Source: Amphritea atlantica
Lineage (GTDB): Bacteria; Pseudomonadota; Gammaproteobacteria; Pseudomonadales; Balneatricaceae
Direction: 5' to 3'
Assembly: GCF_900111095.1 (NCBI RefSeq)
Contig: NZ_FOGB01000009.1
Coordinates: 34,874-98,873 of the forward strand
DNA: 64,000 nucleotides
The notes under the pieces were generated by a model. The model had not been told where the DNA came from and ran no database searches. It saw only the letters and a list, made by a program, of their open reading frames with translations. Shown here one piece after another: positions 9,604-21,191 of this stretch. The position numbers and the translations under genes are program-made. The first letter of the stretch is position 1. Every line of letters begins with the position of its first letter.

Positions 9604-10287
9604 TTAACGCAGACCCTTATGTCTCGCCTGATCCAGCACAGAAGCCAATACCTCTTCGATACTCTGGTCAGTCGTATCAAGGCAGATAGCATCTTCTGCA
9701 GGCTTAAGAGGCGCTACAGCACGGTTCATATCACGCGCGTCTCTTGCCTGAATATCCTCCAATATTGCCTGAAGACTAGCACCCAGACCCTTATTTATCA
9801 ACTGGTTATAACGGCGGTTTGCACGCTCTTCTGCGCTGGCCGTCAAATAAACTTTCAGTGGAGCATCAGGAAAAACGACGGTGCCCATATCCCGGCCGTC
9901 GGCAATCAGCCCCGGTTCTGACACAAAAGCCCGCTGCCGCTCAAGCAGGGCGGCCCTTACCGAACCAATGGCAGCGATAATCGAGGCATCCGCACCGCAC
10001 TCTTCGGTACGGATCGCGTTAGTTACCTCTTCCCCTTCCAATATAATGGAAACTTCCTGTTGATTCGCCGAGGTGCCGAACTGCACGTCCAGATGCGCAG
10101 CCAGTACCACCAGCGCATCCTCATCGTCCAGCGCAACCCCATGATGACGGGCAGCCAGACCTACCAGCCGGTACAACGCGCCGCTATCAAGCAGATTCCA
10201 GCCCAGCTCACGGGCCAGTAAACTACAGATTGTTCCCTTACCTGACCCACTGGGACCATCGACTGCTATAACCGGGAAATCGCCCAT
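9604..10287 (-). CDS. cmk: Cytidylate kinase
   Basis: Phosphorylates CMP and dCMP with ATP. The 227-residue product begins [19 protein letters not shown] with the Walker A loop GPSGSGKGT, has the NMP-binding insert typical of bacterial CMP kinases, and contains the [12 protein letters not shown] motif. The frame is open 38 codons further upstream, but that part lies inside aroA; the ATG at 10287 follows the aroA stop by one base and fits the family. It is translated with its neighbours in the hisC-tyrA/aroA-cmk-rpsA cluster. Confidence 0.96.
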   Translation of the reverse strand: MGDFPVIAVDGPSGSGKGTICSLLARELGWNLLDSGALYRLVGLAARHHGVALDDEDALVVLAAHLDVQFGTSANQQEVSIILEGEEVTNAIRTEECGADASIIAAIGSVRAALLERQRAFVSEPGLIADGRDMGTVVFPDAPLKVYLTASAEERANRRYNQLINKGLGASLQAILEDIQARDARDMNRAVAPLKPAEDAICLDTTDQSIEEVLASVLDQARHKGLR

Positions 10288-10288
10288 A

Positions 10289-12523
10289 TTACTTCTCCTC
10301 CTTGCGTACCCGGATACCCACGTGCTGAGCCAGCTCAATGAAATTAGGGAATGATGTCGCCACGTTTGCACATTCGCGAATCTCAATGTTTCCTGTAGCA
10401 CGCAGAGACGCTATGGTAAATGACATCGCAATGCGGTGATCGTCATGACTCTCTATCACACCGCCGCCCATTTTGCTGCCACGAATAATCGCGCCATCCG
10501 GCGTGCCTTCGATATCAGCTCCCAGTGTTTTCAATCCATCCACCATCGCCTGAATACGGTCACTCTCTTTGACCCGCAACTCTTCGGCACCGGTAAGCAC
10601 TGTTTCGCCTTCCGCACACACCGCTGCGATAAACAGCGCAGGAAATTCATCGATCGCCAGTGGCACCTGATCTTCGGGTATTTTAATCCCTTTAAGCGGC
10701 GCATAGCGGATGCGAATGTCGGCGACCGGCTCACCACCTACCTCCCGCTCGTTGAGAAGTTCAAGATTACTCCCCATCGCCCGCAAAATATTGATCACAC
10801 CGATCCGGGTGGGATTGATGCCGACATGCTCCAGAGTAATATCCGAGCCGGGGCAGATGGCCGCAGCCACCATAAAGAACGTTGAAGAGGAGATATCTGC
10901 CGGCACATCAATTTTCGTTGCTTTCAGACTGCCGCCACCGGCCAGAGAAACCTTATTACCGTCCACATCCACCGGGTAACCGAAGCCTCGCAGCATACGC
11001 TCTGTGTGGTCCCGGGTGGGCGCAGGCTCGATAACAGTGGTCTCACCTTCGGCATAAAGACCCGCCAGCATTACACAGGATTTAACCTGAGCACTGGCCA
11101 TCGGCATCTCATAACTGATCGCTTTCAGCGCCTGACCGCCCTTAATTTTTACTGGCGGGCAGCCGTTTTCTCCCGTTTCTACCTGCGCCCCCATCAGACG
11201 CAGCGGCTTAGCCACGCGTTCCATCGGACGCTTACTCAGCGACGCATCGCCACTGAGTTCGGAATCAAAGGACTGACCGGCCAGCAGACCTGACATCAGT
11301 CGAATAGTGGTGCCGGAGTTACCAACATAGATAGGCCCCGGTGGCTGACGTAAGCCGTTAATACCGACACCATAAATTTTTACTGCGCCCTGATGCGGGC
11401 CTTCAATCACAACTCCCATATCACGAAACGCCTGCAACGTCGCCAGGCTATCCTCCCCTTCCAGGAAGCCGGTAATCTCTGTCACTCCGTCGGCCAGCGA
11501 TCCCAGCATAATGGAACGGTGAGAGATCGATTTGTCACCCGGAGCCCGAATAGTACCCTGCACCTGACCACCCGGTTGTGCATAGAATGTAGTATCTTTA
11601 GTCATCATATTATTTTGCGTGTACGCTGAGCCCGATAAAATTTTTGAAAAGTGTTCGCGTGCGGCTTTAGCCCGGGTAAAGATCCCCAGCATCGCCACAC
11701 TGTCTTCAGTCTCGATCGCCTTGCGCAGCCGACCAACACCCGCTGTAAATTCATCAATCTTTTGCAGGATTGCCTGCTTATTCGCCAAGCCAATATCGTG
11801 CCACATGGTAGGATCGCTGGCAGCAACACGGGTAAAATCCCTGAAGCCTCCCGCTGCATAGCGAAAGATGTCATTACAATCCTGCTCCTGCGCCAGCGTA
11901 TCCACCAGGGAAAACGCCAGCAGGTGTGGCAGATGACTGGTGGCTGCCAGTACTTCATCATGCCGTTCAACATCCATCTGCAACACCTGCGCTCCGACAG
12001 CCTGCCACATCCGGGCAATCAGTGTCACAGCGTCTGAATCGCTCTGCGGCAGCGGTGTAATAATCACCTTATGATGTTCAAATAGTGTTGCATCGGCTGC
12101 AGCCACACCACTTTTCTCAGACCCCGCAATGGGGTGTCCGGGAATAAACCGGTTTGGTACACAACCAAACAGTCTTGTCGCTGAGCGCACCACGTTGCCT
12201 TTAACACTGCCGACATCTGTGAGAATAGTGTCCGTCCGCAAAACTGGCAATATTTCAGCAAGCACCGTTTCTATCGCTTTCACCGGTACCGCCAGAACTA
12301 TCACGTCAGCCTGGGCTGCTGCAGCCAGCAGGTCTGCGGCAGCCTCGTCAACAATACCCAGACGAAGCCCGGTCTCCAGTTCATCTTTGTCCCGGTCATA
12401 TCCAATCACTGTACGGCAGATACCGCGTGTCCGCAGAGCACTCGCCAGGGAGCCGCCAATCAGACCTAAACCGATAACCAGAACCCTTTCAGTCAAACAT
12501 CTCACGTTGTGTTTGTCCTTCAT
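10289..12523 (-). CDS. tyrA-aroA: Bifunctional prephenate/arogenate dehydrogenase - EPSP synthase fusion
   Basis: A natural two-enzyme fusion of 744 residues. Residues 1-290 are TyrA: a Rossmann start [27 protein letters not shown] and the C-terminal helical domain, oxidatively decarboxylating prephenate or arogenate for tyrosine. From about residue 306 follows AroA (5-enolpyruvylshikimate-3-phosphate synthase) with the PEP/S3P motifs [20 protein letters not shown] and RPMERV. The same fusion is known in Pseudomonas and relatives. The first codon overlaps the hisC stop (ATGA). An internal ATGATG stands at the domain junction, but the frame runs through, so one polypeptide is expected. Confidence 0.95.
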   Translation of the reverse strand: MKDKHNVRCLTERVLVIGLGLIGGSLASALRTRGICRTVIGYDRDKDELETGLRLGIVDEAAADLLAAAAQADVIVLAVPVKAIETVLAEILPVLRTDTILTDVGSVKGNVVRSATRLFGCVPNRFIPGHPIAGSEKSGVAAADATLFEHHKVIITPLPQSDSDAVTLIARMWQAVGAQVLQMDVERHDEVLAATSHLPHLLAFSLVDTLAQEQDCNDIFRYAAGGFRDFTRVAASDPTMWHDIGLANKQAILQKIDEFTAGVGRLRKAIETEDSVAMLGIFTRAKAAREHFSKILSGSAYTQNNMMTKDTTFYAQPGGQVQGTIRAPGDKSISHRSIMLGSLADGVTEITGFLEGEDSLATLQAFRDMGVVIEGPHQGAVKIYGVGINGLRQPPGPIYVGNSGTTIRLMSGLLAGQSFDSELSGDASLSKRPMERVAKPLRLMGAQVETGENGCPPVKIKGGQALKAISYEMPMASAQVKSCVMLAGLYAEGETTVIEPAPTRDHTERMLRGFGYPVDVDGNKVSLAGGGSLKATKIDVPADISSSTFFMVAAAICPGSDITLEHVGINPTRIGVINILRAMGSNLELLNEREVGGEPVADIRIRYAPLKGIKIPEDQVPLAIDEFPALFIAAVCAEGETVLTGAEELRVKESDRIQAMVDGLKTLGADIEGTPDGAIIRGSKMGGGVIESHDDHRIAMSFTIASLRATGNIEIRECANVATSFPNFIELAQHVGIRVRKEEK

Positions 12524-13626
12524 AAGCGCTGCAATACGCTGGCAAATGCCGTTAAAAAGCGACTATTCTCTTCAGGCAGACCGATCGTCACCCGTAAATG
12601 CTGAGGCATCTGATAATTAGCGACAGGCCTGACAATTACGCCCTCCTGCAACAATTCGGCATAGACGGGCGCGGCATCACGGCCACAATCGACACTGATA
12701 AAATTGCCCACCGAGGGAATCCAGTTAACACCCAACTGAGTCAGCCCCTGCTCCAGCTGCACCATACCGGTGCGATTCAGTTCAACACTACGCTGAAGAT
12801 AGTTTGTATCGCCAAGTACTGCGGTCGCTGCTTCCAGTGCGGGAATATTGACATTAAAGGGCTGACGCACCCGGTTCAGCAGATCGGTAATCGCCGGATT
12901 CGCCACGGCATAACCTATTCGCAGGGCTGCCAGTCCGAAAGCTTTCGAGAAAGTCCGGGTCACCACCAGATTGGGAAATCCTGCCTGCAACTGAACGCCC
13001 GAAAGATAATCGGCCTCGGTCACATACTCCAGATAAGCCTCGTCCAGAACAACCACAACATCATCGGGCACTTTCGCCATAAACGCCTGCAGTGCCTGAC
13101 CACTAAACCAGGTGCCGGTGGGATTATTGGGATTTGCCAGGAAGATGATGCGGGTTTTATCCGTGATTGCAGCCGCCATGGCATCAAGATCGTGGCCCCA
13201 TTCCCGTGCAGGCACAACGACAGAGGTAGCGCCGGTTGACTGAGCCACCAGCATATACACAACAAAAGCGTGCTGGGAGTAGATAACTTCATCACCGGGA
13301 ACAATAAACGCCCGCCCGATAAGCTCCAGAACATCATTCGAACCATTGCCCAGGGTGATGGTGTCCGGACTGATACCATAGCGCTCTGACAGGGCCTGTT
13401 TCAGTTTATAACCACTGGCATCGGGGTAACGACAGCTTTCACCCAGAGCCGCCTGCACTGCGGCCATTGCAACCGGGCTTGGCCCCATAGGGTTTTCATT
13501 GCTGGCCAGTTTAATACTGTTGCTGATACCCAGCTCGCGCTCCAGCTCCTCAACCGGTTTACCGGGTTGATATGGATGAAGCCCCTGAACGCCCGGGGTT
13601 GCCAATTGATAGAAATCACATGCCAT
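12520..13626 (-). CDS. hisC: Histidinol-phosphate / aromatic aminotransferase (HisC2 type)
   Basis: Class I/II PLP aminotransferase of 368 residues. The Schiff-base lysine lies in TRTFSKAFGLAALRIGY; upstream are the NPNNPTG substrate-phosphate loop and DEAYLEYV with the PLP-pyridine Asp. Its place between pheA and the tyrA-aroA fusion suggests that it works mainly on aromatic keto acids (phenylpyruvate, hydroxyphenylpyruvate or prephenate), as proposed for hisC2 of Pseudomonas, rather than in histidine synthesis; that is inference. It starts 15 bases after pheA and overlaps the next gene by 4 bases. Confidence 0.93.
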   Translation of the reverse strand: MACDFYQLATPGVQGLHPYQPGKPVEELERELGISNSIKLASNENPMGPSPVAMAAVQAALGESCRYPDASGYKLKQALSERYGISPDTITLGNGSNDVLELIGRAFIVPGDEVIYSQHAFVVYMLVAQSTGATSVVVPAREWGHDLDAMAAAITDKTRIIFLANPNNPTGTWFSGQALQAFMAKVPDDVVVVLDEAYLEYVTEADYLSGVQLQAGFPNLVVTRTFSKAFGLAALRIGYAVANPAITDLLNRVRQPFNVNIPALEAATAVLGDTNYLQRSVELNRTGMVQLEQGLTQLGVNWIPSVGNFISVDCGRDAAPVYAELLQEGVIVRPVANYQMPQHLRVTIGLPEENSRFLTAFASVLQRL

Positions 13627-13641
13627 TTATTTAGCTCCGGA

Positions 13642-14742
13642 TCAGAGTACAGCAACCGGGTATGACCCCAGCAATTTAAGTTCTACAGTATCAGACTGCA
13701 GCTCTTGCAGTACGTTCTGTATATGCTGATTGGCTGCATGCCCTTCAAAATCGATATAAAACACTGAATGTGGACTTTCGGGACTGGCAGGCCGGGTCTC
13801 AATACCCGTCAGACTGATCTTATGTTGATGAAAATGCTGCAATAACTCATAGAGCGCACCCGCTTTATCGGGCACCGTTACCAGTATTGAGGTCTTATCA
13901 TGGCCACTTTCACCAACCTCCTGATCGCCAATAATCAGATAACGGGTGCTGTTATCCGACTGATCATCAATATTCCTGGCAACGATATTCAACTGATACA
14001 GATCAGCCACCAGATCGCTGGCAATCGCTACCGCTTCAGCCCCATGCTGAATGGCCATACGCGCCGCTTCTGCATTACTGCTGACAAGAATCCGCTCAGC
14101 GGACAGAAAATGGGTATCCAGCCAGCTACGACACTGCGACAACGTCTGTTGTGGCAGATAGATCCGGGTAATATTATCCAGTCCCTCTTCTGCCGCACGC
14201 AGCACATGATGGTGAATGCGCAGCTCAACTTCGCCACAAATTTTAAGATTAAACCGCTTAAACAGGTCCAGCGTATGAGTGACCACTCCTTCAGAAGAGC
14301 TCTCAATTGGCACAACACCGTAGTGGGCTCCACCAGACTCAACTTCACGAAAAACTTCATCATTAGTGCTGAAAGGGATGCAGTGGGCTGAATGCCCGAA
14401 GTGCTTACTGGCCGCCTGTTGGGTAAAAGTTCCCTCTGGCCCCAGAAACGCCACATGCATCGGTTTTTCCAGCGCCAGACACACCGACATAATTTCACGA
14501 AACAGCCGGGCTACTTCATGATCGGCCAGCGGTCCGTCATTGCGCTGCATAACCCGGCGCAACACCTGAGCCTCCCGTTCCGGGCGATAAAAAACCGCCT
14601 CCCGGTCACCCTGATATCGCTCTTTCACCTCAGCAACGCTCTGCGCGCATCGCGCACGGTCATTCAGCAGCGCATGGATCTGCTGGTCGATCGAATCGAT
14701 CTGATCCCGCAGAAGCTTCAGTTCAGTTTCCTGATCACTCAT
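13642..14742 (-). CDS. pheA: Chorismate mutase / prephenate dehydratase (P-protein)
   Basis: Bifunctional phenylalanine enzyme of 366 residues. Residues 1-90 form an AroQ chorismate mutase (LRDQIDSIDQQIHALLNDRA). About 96-275 is prephenate dehydratase, starting VAFLGPEGTFTQQAA and containing the ESSSEGVVTHTLDL segment. About 280-366 is an ACT regulatory domain with LVTVPDKAGALYELL and a GIETRPA motif (the family's ESRP phenylalanine-binding box), consistent with feedback inhibition. It lies 23 bases after serC in the serC-pheA-hisC-tyrA/aroA operon. Confidence 0.96.
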   Translation of the reverse strand: MSDQETELKLLRDQIDSIDQQIHALLNDRARCAQSVAEVKERYQGDREAVFYRPEREAQVLRRVMQRNDGPLADHEVARLFREIMSVCLALEKPMHVAFLGPEGTFTQQAASKHFGHSAHCIPFSTNDEVFREVESGGAHYGVVPIESSSEGVVTHTLDLFKRFNLKICGEVELRIHHHVLRAAEEGLDNITRIYLPQQTLSQCRSWLDTHFLSAERILVSSNAEAARMAIQHGAEAVAIASDLVADLYQLNIVARNIDDQSDNSTRYLIIGDQEVGESGHDKTSILVTVPDKAGALYELLQHFHQHKISLTGIETRPASPESPHSVFYIDFEGHAANQHIQNVLQELQSDTVELKLLGSYPVAVL

Positions 14743-14765
14743 CCTACCGTCCTCTGCTATCGGGC

Positions 14766-15848
14766 TTAGCCGTGACGCTGCGAAAAGTCCTGCATAAAGG
14801 CGATCAGCGCATCTACCGCCTCTTCGGGGACCGCGTTATAGATACTTGCCCGCATCCCCCCTACTGAACGATGCCCCGGAAGGTTCAGCAAGCCCTGCTC
14901 CTGAGCTTCTTGCAGAAAACGCTTATCCAGGTCAGCATTGGCCAGAATAAAGGGAACATTCATCCATGAGCGCACAGGTGTCGCCACCGGGTTTGAGTAG
15001 AAAGGATTACTATCAATAGCAGTATAGAGCTTTTCCGCCTTACGTCGGTTAATCTCAGCGATCCCTTCAACGCCACCCTGCGCTTTCAGCCATTTAAAGA
15101 CCAGGCCAGCCAGATACCAGCCAAAGGTTGGCGGGGTATTGAGCATGGAGTCAGCATCGGCATTCACTTTATAATCATAGAGCGCAGGCGTTGCTGGCAA
15201 AACATTGCCCAACAGATCTTCACGCACAATAACCACTGTCAGCCCTGCCGGACCGATATTTTTCTGTGCACCCGCGTAGATCATACCAAAGCGACTGACA
15301 TCGACAGGGCGGGACAATATATTGGATGACATATCGGCCACCAGCGGAACATCTCCGGTGTCCGGGATGTAATCAAATTCAACGCCACGGATGGTTTCAT
15401 TTGGCGTGTAATGCACATAAGCAGCATCAGGATTAAGCTTCAACTCATGCTGTGCCGGTGCGCTGGTAAAATTATTGTCCGCAGTGGTTGCGGCAACATT
15501 GACCTCGCAATAGCGAGACGCTTCCTGTATCGCTTTCTTCGACCAGTCACCTGTATTGATATAGTCGGCGCTGTTTTTTCCCCGCAGCAGGTTCATCGGG
15601 ATCATACTGAACTGACTGCTGGCGCCACCCTGCATAAACAGCACCTTATAATTATCCGGAATCTGCATCAGATCCCGCAGATCCTGTTCTGCCTCCGCTG
15701 CGACACCGACAAACTCATTGCTGCGGTGACTCATCTCCATGATGGAAAGGCCCAGGCCATGCCAGTCTAAAAGTTCTTGTTGAGCCTGCTTGAGGACATC
15801 TTCAGGCAGTGCAGAGGGACCCGCACTGAAATTATAATTACGTGTCAT
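14766..15848 (-). CDS. serC: Phosphoserine aminotransferase
   Basis: PLP enzyme converting 3-phosphohydroxypyruvate to phosphoserine (serine and pyridoxine synthesis). The 360-residue product starts [19 protein letters not shown], has the PLP lysine in [14 protein letters not shown], and ends with the family's [15 protein letters not shown] motif. First gene of the aromatic operon, 144 bases after gyrA, which has its own terminator in the gap. Confidence 0.97.
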   Translation of the reverse strand: MTRNYNFSAGPSALPEDVLKQAQQELLDWHGLGLSIMEMSHRSNEFVGVAAEAEQDLRDLMQIPDNYKVLFMQGGASSQFSMIPMNLLRGKNSADYINTGDWSKKAIQEASRYCEVNVAATTADNNFTSAPAQHELKLNPDAAYVHYTPNETIRGVEFDYIPDTGDVPLVADMSSNILSRPVDVSRFGMIYAGAQKNIGPAGLTVVIVREDLLGNVLPATPALYDYKVNADADSMLNTPPTFGWYLAGLVFKWLKAQGGVEGIAEINRRKAEKLYTAIDSNPFYSNPVATPVRSWMNVPFILANADLDKRFLQEAQEQGLLNLPGHRSVGGMRASIYNAVPEEAVDALIAFMQDFSQRHG

Positions 15849-15948
15849 TATGATAGATCTGCTACAAAGTTCGTATTAACGATCAGAAAAAGTTTCACTC
15901 AGAGAGATGAAACAGATTCTATTAAAAATCAGCAACACAGGTCCGATA

Positions 15949-15975
15949 CAAAAATGTGCGGCCTGAGCCGCACAT
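15949..15975 (-). terminator. Intrinsic terminator of gyrA
   Basis: ATGTGCGGC-CTGA-GCCGCACAT stem with TTTTT after it on the minus strand, 18 bases past the gyrA stop. It separates gyrA from the serC operon. Confidence 0.85.
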
Positions 15976-15992
15976 TAGTTTAACCACCCGGG

Positions 15993-18641
15993 TTACTCTT
16001 CGGTATCGCTGGCGGGCGTTTCAGGTGAGTCGGCTGGGTTATCTTCACCGTCAACAACCGGCCCCGCCTCTCCTTCGATGATGCCTGCCTCTATCAGCTC
16101 TTCCTCCGACACCTCAGGCTCCTCAATCCGCGCCACACCTACCAGATTTTCATCCTCGGCCACCCGGATAACACGCACCCCCTGAGTATTACGACCCAAT
16201 ACAGAGATCTCATCACTACGGGTGCGCACCAGCGTACCCTGATCACTGATCAGCATCACATCATCGCCTTCAAACATCTGCACCGCGCCGATCAGCGCGC
16301 CATTACGATCAGTACACTGCATCGCAATCACGCCCTGGCCGCCACGACCGTAGGTGGGGAAATCCTCAACGGCAGTCTGCTTACCGAAACCATTGATACT
16401 GGTAGTCAGAATGCGGCCGTTCTCCTGCGGAATAATCAGCGAGATAACCCGGGCATCATTCTTCAGCTTGATACCGCGAACACCCCGTGCGGTACGACCC
16501 ATTGGGCGCACATCATCTTCAGGGAAACGGATCGATTTACCCTCGCTGGAGACCAGCATCACCTCAGCGGTGCCATCGGTGATAGCGGCACCGATCAGGG
16601 TATCGCCCTCATCCAGCGCCAGCGCAATCAGACCGGTCGAACGGGGTCGGGAGAAGTTAACCAGTGGCGTCTTCTTCACCGTTCCGTCAGCGGTTGCCAT
16701 AAACACATAGTGCTCATCCGCATACTCATTCACCGGCAGAATGGTGGTAATACGCTCACCCTCCTGCAACGGCAGAATATTTACGATAGGCCGGCCTCTG
16801 GCCGCCCGGCTCGCCTGAGGAATCTCATACACTTTCAGCCAGTACACTTTACCCAGATTGGTAAAGCAGAGAATCGTGTCATGGGTGCTGGCGATCAGCA
16901 GTTTCTCGATGAAATCTTCATCTTTAACGGCCGTCGCTGAGCGCCCCTTACCACCACGGCGCTGGGCCTGATACATTGTCAGCGGCTGGGTCTTGGCATA
17001 ACCACCGTGCGAGATGGTAACCACCATATCCTCTTCAGCGATCAGATCGGCAACCGTAAAGTCCTGCTGCGAAGCGATCACATCGGTGCGACGCTCATCG
17101 CCATACTCTTCAACAATCAGCTCCAGCTCTTCACGAATCACTTCCATCAACCGTTCGGGGCTGTTGAGAATGGCCAGCAGCTCTGCGATGCGATCCAGCA
17201 GTTCACGATACTCCGCAATCAGCTTGTCATGCTCCAGACCGGTCAGACGGTGCAGACGCAACTCAAGGATGGCCTGAGCCTGCGCCGGAGACAGATGATA
17301 AACCCCATCATGCATACCATACTGAGCTTCCAGATCTTCCGGACGACAGGCATTCTCTCCCGCCCGTTCCAGCATCACCGTCACCTCACCTGGCTGCCAC
17401 GAGGTTTCGATCAGACGCTCTTTGGCTTCCGCCGGAGTAGGTGAGCTCTTGATCATCTCGATAACGGCATCGATATTGGCCAGCGCAATCGCCAGACCTT
17501 CCAGGATATGCCCCCGCTCACGCGCTTTGCGCAGCAGGTAAACGGTACGACGGGTCACCACTTCGCGGCGGTGACGAATAAAGCATTCCAGAATTGACTT
17601 CAGGTCCAGCGTGCGCGGCTGTCCATCGACCAGCGCCACCATGTTGATACCGAAAACGTTCTGCAGCTGAGTCTGAATAAAGAGGTTGTTCACCACAACT
17701 TCAGACACTTCACCTTTGCGCAGCTCAACAACGATGCGCATGCCATCCTTATCGGACTCATCACGCAGTTCGGTAATCCCTTCGAGCTTCTTCTCTTTAA
17801 CCAGCTCAGCGATCTTCTCGATCAGCCGCGCCTTGTTAACCTGATAGGGGATCTCAGTAAAGATAATCGACTCTTTACCGTTTTTATCATTGGTCTCGAT
17901 ATGGTGCTTAGCCCGCAGATAGATCCGTCCACGACCGGTCTGATAGGCCTGCAGGATACCCGCGCGGCCATTGATAATGGCGCCGGTCGGAAAGTCCGGT
18001 GCCGGGATATATTCCATAAGGCCATCGATACCGAGATCCGGATTATCGATCAGTGCAATACAACCACGTACGATTTCGCCCAGATTATGGGGCGGAATAT
18101 TGGTTGCCATACCCACGGCGATACCTGCAGAACCATTGACCAGCAGTGTTGGCACCTTGGTAGGCAACACTTCCGGAATCTGTTCCGTGCCATCATAGTT
18201 GGGTACAAAATCAACGGTTTCTTTATCGAGATCCGCCAGCAACTCGTGCGAGATCTTGGCCATACGGATCTCGGTATAACGCATCGCAGCAGCGGAATCA
18301 CCATCCACTGAACCGAAGTTACCCTGACCGTCGACCAGCATATAGCGCATCGAAAACGGCTGAGCCATCCGCACGATGGTGTCATACACTGCACTATCAC
18401 CATGAGGGTGATATTTACCGATTACGTCACCCACCACACGGGCAGATTTCTTGTACGCCTTATTCCAGTCGTTGCCCAGTTCGCTCATAGCGAACAGCAC
18501 CCGACGGTGTACTGGCTTAAGTCCATCCCGTACGTCTGGTAACGCACGCCCCACGATTACGCTCATGGCGTAATCCAGATATGACTGCTTCAGTTCATCT
18601 TCGATGTTTACTGGCAGAATCTCTCTGGCTAAATCACCCAT
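15993..18641 (-). CDS. gyrA: DNA gyrase subunit A
   Basis: Breaks and rejoins DNA for negative supercoiling, with GyrB. The 882-residue protein has the winged-helix and tower domains, a coiled coil, and the C-terminal pinwheel with the GyrA box QRRGGKG near residue 560. The catalytic tyrosine is Y122 in AAMRYTE. The quinolone-resistance region reads [10 protein letters not shown], so the positions equivalent to E. coli S83 and D87 are the susceptible residues. The tail is acidic, as in E. coli. Divergent from ubiG. Confidence 0.98.
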   Translation of the reverse strand: MGDLAREILPVNIEDELKQSYLDYAMSVIVGRALPDVRDGLKPVHRRVLFAMSELGNDWNKAYKKSARVVGDVIGKYHPHGDSAVYDTIVRMAQPFSMRYMLVDGQGNFGSVDGDSAAAMRYTEIRMAKISHELLADLDKETVDFVPNYDGTEQIPEVLPTKVPTLLVNGSAGIAVGMATNIPPHNLGEIVRGCIALIDNPDLGIDGLMEYIPAPDFPTGAIINGRAGILQAYQTGRGRIYLRAKHHIETNDKNGKESIIFTEIPYQVNKARLIEKIAELVKEKKLEGITELRDESDKDGMRIVVELRKGEVSEVVVNNLFIQTQLQNVFGINMVALVDGQPRTLDLKSILECFIRHRREVVTRRTVYLLRKARERGHILEGLAIALANIDAVIEMIKSSPTPAEAKERLIETSWQPGEVTVMLERAGENACRPEDLEAQYGMHDGVYHLSPAQAQAILELRLHRLTGLEHDKLIAEYRELLDRIAELLAILNSPERLMEVIREELELIVEEYGDERRTDVIASQQDFTVADLIAEEDMVVTISHGGYAKTQPLTMYQAQRRGGKGRSATAVKDEDFIEKLLIASTHDTILCFTNLGKVYWLKVYEIPQASRAARGRPIVNILPLQEGERITTILPVNEYADEHYVFMATADGTVKKTPLVNFSRPRSTGLIALALDEGDTLIGAAITDGTAEVMLVSSEGKSIRFPEDDVRPMGRTARGVRGIKLKNDARVISLIIPQENGRILTTSINGFGKQTAVEDFPTYGRGGQGVIAMQCTDRNGALIGAVQMFEGDDVMLISDQGTLVRTRSDEISVLGRNTQGVRVIRVAEDENLVGVARIEEPEVSEEELIEAGIIEGEAGPVVDGEDNPADSPETPASDTEE

Positions 18642-18724
18642 AATAGCTCTGGCTATCCTTGAATCTGACTGCTGAGAATTAAGTGGTTAATCCCACCCTG
18701 AAAGCGGTAAACCATAAGCCCGCG

Positions 18725-18733
18725 AGTATACCA
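18725..18733 (-). promoter_or_regulatory. Extended -10 promoter element upstream of gyrA
   Basis: On the minus strand TGGTATACT gives an extended -10 (TGn plus TATACT) about 85 bases before the gyrA ATG. No good -35 hexamer is seen, which is common for extended -10 promoters. Confidence 0.5.
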
Positions 18734-18885
18734 TAAAGAAATGGCAATATTCTCGCAAAATTAAGGTCTTGGACACCTGAATCAGGGTTATCAGCAGGAA
18801 CCCGCCAGACAATCTGTATTCGACCATCCAGCGGTGCTAGAATGGCGCAGAATTTTCTCCAGACACTAGCCTTTGGCGGCACATT

Positions 18886-19611
18886 ATGACTGATACACAA
18901 AGCAACAACGGCGCAAATATCGATCCTCAGGAGATAGCGAAATTTGAAGAACTGGCCAGCCGCTGGTGGGACCGTGAAAGCGAGTTCAAACCCCTGCATG
19001 ACATCAACCCACTGCGGGTGGACTTTATCGACCGTATCGCCTCGCTGAATGGCAAAACCGTACTGGATGTCGGCTGTGGTGGCGGCATCCTCTCCGAAGC
19101 GATGGCTCACCGGGGCGCCGCAGTGACCGGCATCGATATGGGAGAAGCGCCCCTCAAAGTTGCCAAACTGCACGGTCTTGAAAGCGGCGTCAACGTCTCC
19201 TACCGTCAGGTCACGGTAGAACAGCTGGCCACCGAGCAGCCACAGAGTTTTGATATCGTCACCTGCATGGAGATGATGGAGCATGTGCCTGACCCATCAT
19301 CCATTGTTGATGCCTGCAGCCAACTGGTAAAGCCTGGCGGTTACGTGTTTTTCTCCACCCTCAACCGCAACCCTAAAAGCTATATGATGGCGATTGTCGG
19401 GGCGGAACACCTGCTTAAGCTTGTGCCCAAAGGCACCCACGATTTCAAGAAATTTATCCGCCCTTCCGAGCTGGCAAGCTGGATACGCCAAAGCGGCCTG
19501 CAGAGCGAAAAAATAACCGGCCTGACATACAACCCACTGAGCAAAGTTTACAAACTTAACGACCGGGATGTGGATGTCAATTATATGGTCGCTACCCGCA
19601 AGCCGGACTGA
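18886..19611 (+). CDS. ubiG: Ubiquinone biosynthesis O-methyltransferase
   Basis: SAM-dependent methyltransferase for both O-methylations in ubiquinone synthesis. The 241-residue product has SAM motif [16 protein letters not shown], the post-I acidic GIDMGE and the [11 protein letters not shown] motif diagnostic of UbiG, then [20 protein letters not shown], the membrane-associating segment. Three bases separate it from mupP, so the two are an operon. Divergent from gyrA across 244 bases. Confidence 0.96.
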   Translation: MTDTQSNNGANIDPQEIAKFEELASRWWDRESEFKPLHDINPLRVDFIDRIASLNGKTVLDVGCGGGILSEAMAHRGAAVTGIDMGEAPLKVAKLHGLESGVNVSYRQVTVEQLATEQPQSFDIVTCMEMMEHVPDPSSIVDACSQLVKPGGYVFFSTLNRNPKSYMMAIVGAEHLLKLVPKGTHDFKKFIRPSELASWIRQSGLQSEKITGLTYNPLSKVYKLNDRDVDVNYMVATRKPD

Positions 19612-19614
19612 ACC

Positions 19615-20295
19615 ATGAACAAAGCCCTGCCAGAAGCCGTACTGTTCGATCTTGACGGCACACTGCTTGATACCGCACCGGATTTTCACCACGTGATCAA
19701 TCAGCTTCTGGCCGAGCAGCAGCAACCGCCGGTCAGCTATGATTTCCTCAGAGGTTACGTTTCCAATGGCGCCCGGGCGATGGTCTGCGCAGCATTCCAG
19801 ACCGACGAACACACAACCGACTTTGACGCACTGCATCAACGGATGCTGGAGCTCTACCTGCAACACCTGGACGTAGACACCAAACCGTTTCCCGGCATAC
19901 AGAACCTGCTGAACTGGCTGGGGGAAAACAGCATCCCCTGGGGGATCGTCACCAACAAACCCGAATGCTATACCACGCCGCTGATGCAGGGACTGAACCT
20001 GCAACCGGCTGCGGGCACCGTGATCTGTCCGGATCATGTGCGTGAGAAAAAACCCCACCCGGAAGCCCTGTTCCTGGCCTGTGATGAGCTGGGAACAACA
20101 CCGGAGCGCAGTGTTTATATCGGCGACCACCGCAGGGATATTGAAGCAGGACTCAATGCCGGCATGCAGACGATTGCGGTCAGTTACGGCTATATTGATA
20201 GCGGCGAAAATATCGCCAGTTGGAACAGCCATTACCGGGTAGATCACGCTGACGAGATCCGCCCGATTTTAGAAACCCTTTATTACAACCGCTAA
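19615..20295 (+). CDS. mupP: HAD phosphatase, probable N-acetylmuramic acid 6-phosphate phosphatase MupP
   Basis: A 226-residue HAD-superfamily phosphatase with motif I FDLDGTLLDTAPDF, motif II VTNKP, motif III lysine in REKKPHPEALF and motif IV GDHRRDIEAG. By sequence alone it could be phosphoglycolate phosphatase (Gph). The ubiG-mupP-yciK context is that of Pseudomonas MupP, which dephosphorylates MurNAc-6-P in the AmgK/MurU cell-wall recycling route, so I favour MupP. Starts 3 bases after ubiG. Confidence 0.78.
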   Translation: MNKALPEAVLFDLDGTLLDTAPDFHHVINQLLAEQQQPPVSYDFLRGYVSNGARAMVCAAFQTDEHTTDFDALHQRMLELYLQHLDVDTKPFPGIQNLLNWLGENSIPWGIVTNKPECYTTPLMQGLNLQPAAGTVICPDHVREKKPHPEALFLACDELGTTPERSVYIGDHRRDIEAGLNAGMQTIAVSYGYIDSGENIASWNSHYRVDHADEIRPILETLYYNR

Positions 20296-20391
20296 GTAAA
20301 ATATAAGGCCAGACCGAACCATCAGTGCACAACAAACGACAGAGCACACCGGCCAGCCACTCAACCTTAGCCTTCAGACACAGGAGCTGTC

Positions 20392-21132
20392 ATGTACGAT
20401 TATCAGGCACCGGAAAACTTACTGCAGGACAAAATCATTCTGGTTACCGGAGCCGGTAGCGGTATCGGGCGGGCAGCGGCCCTTAGCTACGCCGCTCACG
20501 GCGCCACCGTTATTCTGCTGGGGCGGACCGAAGAAAAACTGAATGCCGTATACGATGAGATTGAAGACGCTGGCTACCCTCAGGCAGCTATTATTACGCT
20601 CAACCTGGAAACCGCCGGCGAAACTGACTTTGATAATCTCGCAGCCACACTGGAACAGGAGTTTGGCAGAATTGACGGGATCTTACACAACGCCGGAACC
20701 CTCGGCATCCGCACGCCGATTGAAAGCTACGACCCGGTTGTCTGGCAACAGGTGATGCAGGTTAATGTCAACAGCACCTTTATGCTGACTCAGGCACTGC
20801 TGTCGCTGACAAACACTTCAGAAGACGCCTCTATTATCTTCACCTCTTCCGGGGTAGGCCGCAAAGGCAAAGCATTCTGGGGCGCTTATGCTGTGTCTAA
20901 ATTCGCCACCGAAGGCCTGATGCAGGTGCTCGCGGATGAACTGGAGCACAACACCAATATCCGCGTCAACGCCATCAACCCTGGCGCGACCCGAACCGAT
21001 ATGAGAGCCAATGCTTATCCGGCTGAAAACCCAGAAGGCAATCCAACCCCACAAGAGATCATGCCCCTCTATCTCTACCTGATGGGTCGCGACAGCCGCT
21101 CGGTCAACGGCCAGTCACTCAACGCCCAATAA
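20392..21132 (+). CDS. yciK: YciK family short-chain dehydrogenase/reductase
   Basis: A 246-residue classical SDR with the nucleotide-binding TGAGSGIGRAAALSYAAHG, the HNAGTLG motif, and the catalytic Ser-Tyr-Lys set in FTSSGVGRKGKAFWGAYAVS plus the following K. The RPRPGA-like INPGATRTDM follows. Substrate unknown. It lies about 96 bases after mupP on the same strand, keeping the Pseudomonas-type ubiG-mupP-yciK order, and is followed by a terminator. Confidence 0.9.
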   Translation: MYDYQAPENLLQDKIILVTGAGSGIGRAAALSYAAHGATVILLGRTEEKLNAVYDEIEDAGYPQAAIITLNLETAGETDFDNLAATLEQEFGRIDGILHNAGTLGIRTPIESYDPVVWQQVMQVNVNSTFMLTQALLSLTNTSEDASIIFTSSGVGRKGKAFWGAYAVSKFATEGLMQVLADELEHNTNIRVNAINPGATRTDMRANAYPAENPEGNPTPQEIMPLYLYLMGRDSRSVNGQSLNAQ

Positions 21133-21152
21133 CGTTCAGGCCTTTCATAGAT

Positions 21153-21191
21153 AAAAAACGCAGCTTTCATTTCAAAAGCTGCGTTTTTGTT
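21153..21191. terminator. Bidirectional intrinsic terminator between yciK and rluB
   Basis: AAAACGCAGCTTT-loop-AAAGCTGCGTTTTT stem with an A run on one side and a T run on the other. It can end both the rightward yciK and leftward rluB transcripts, which converge here. Confidence 0.88.

Noticed and set aside
19297..20247. 316-codon leftward open frame opposite ubiG and mupP
   Set aside because: It is entirely antisense to two well-recognised enzymes and has no family features; it arises from codon bias.
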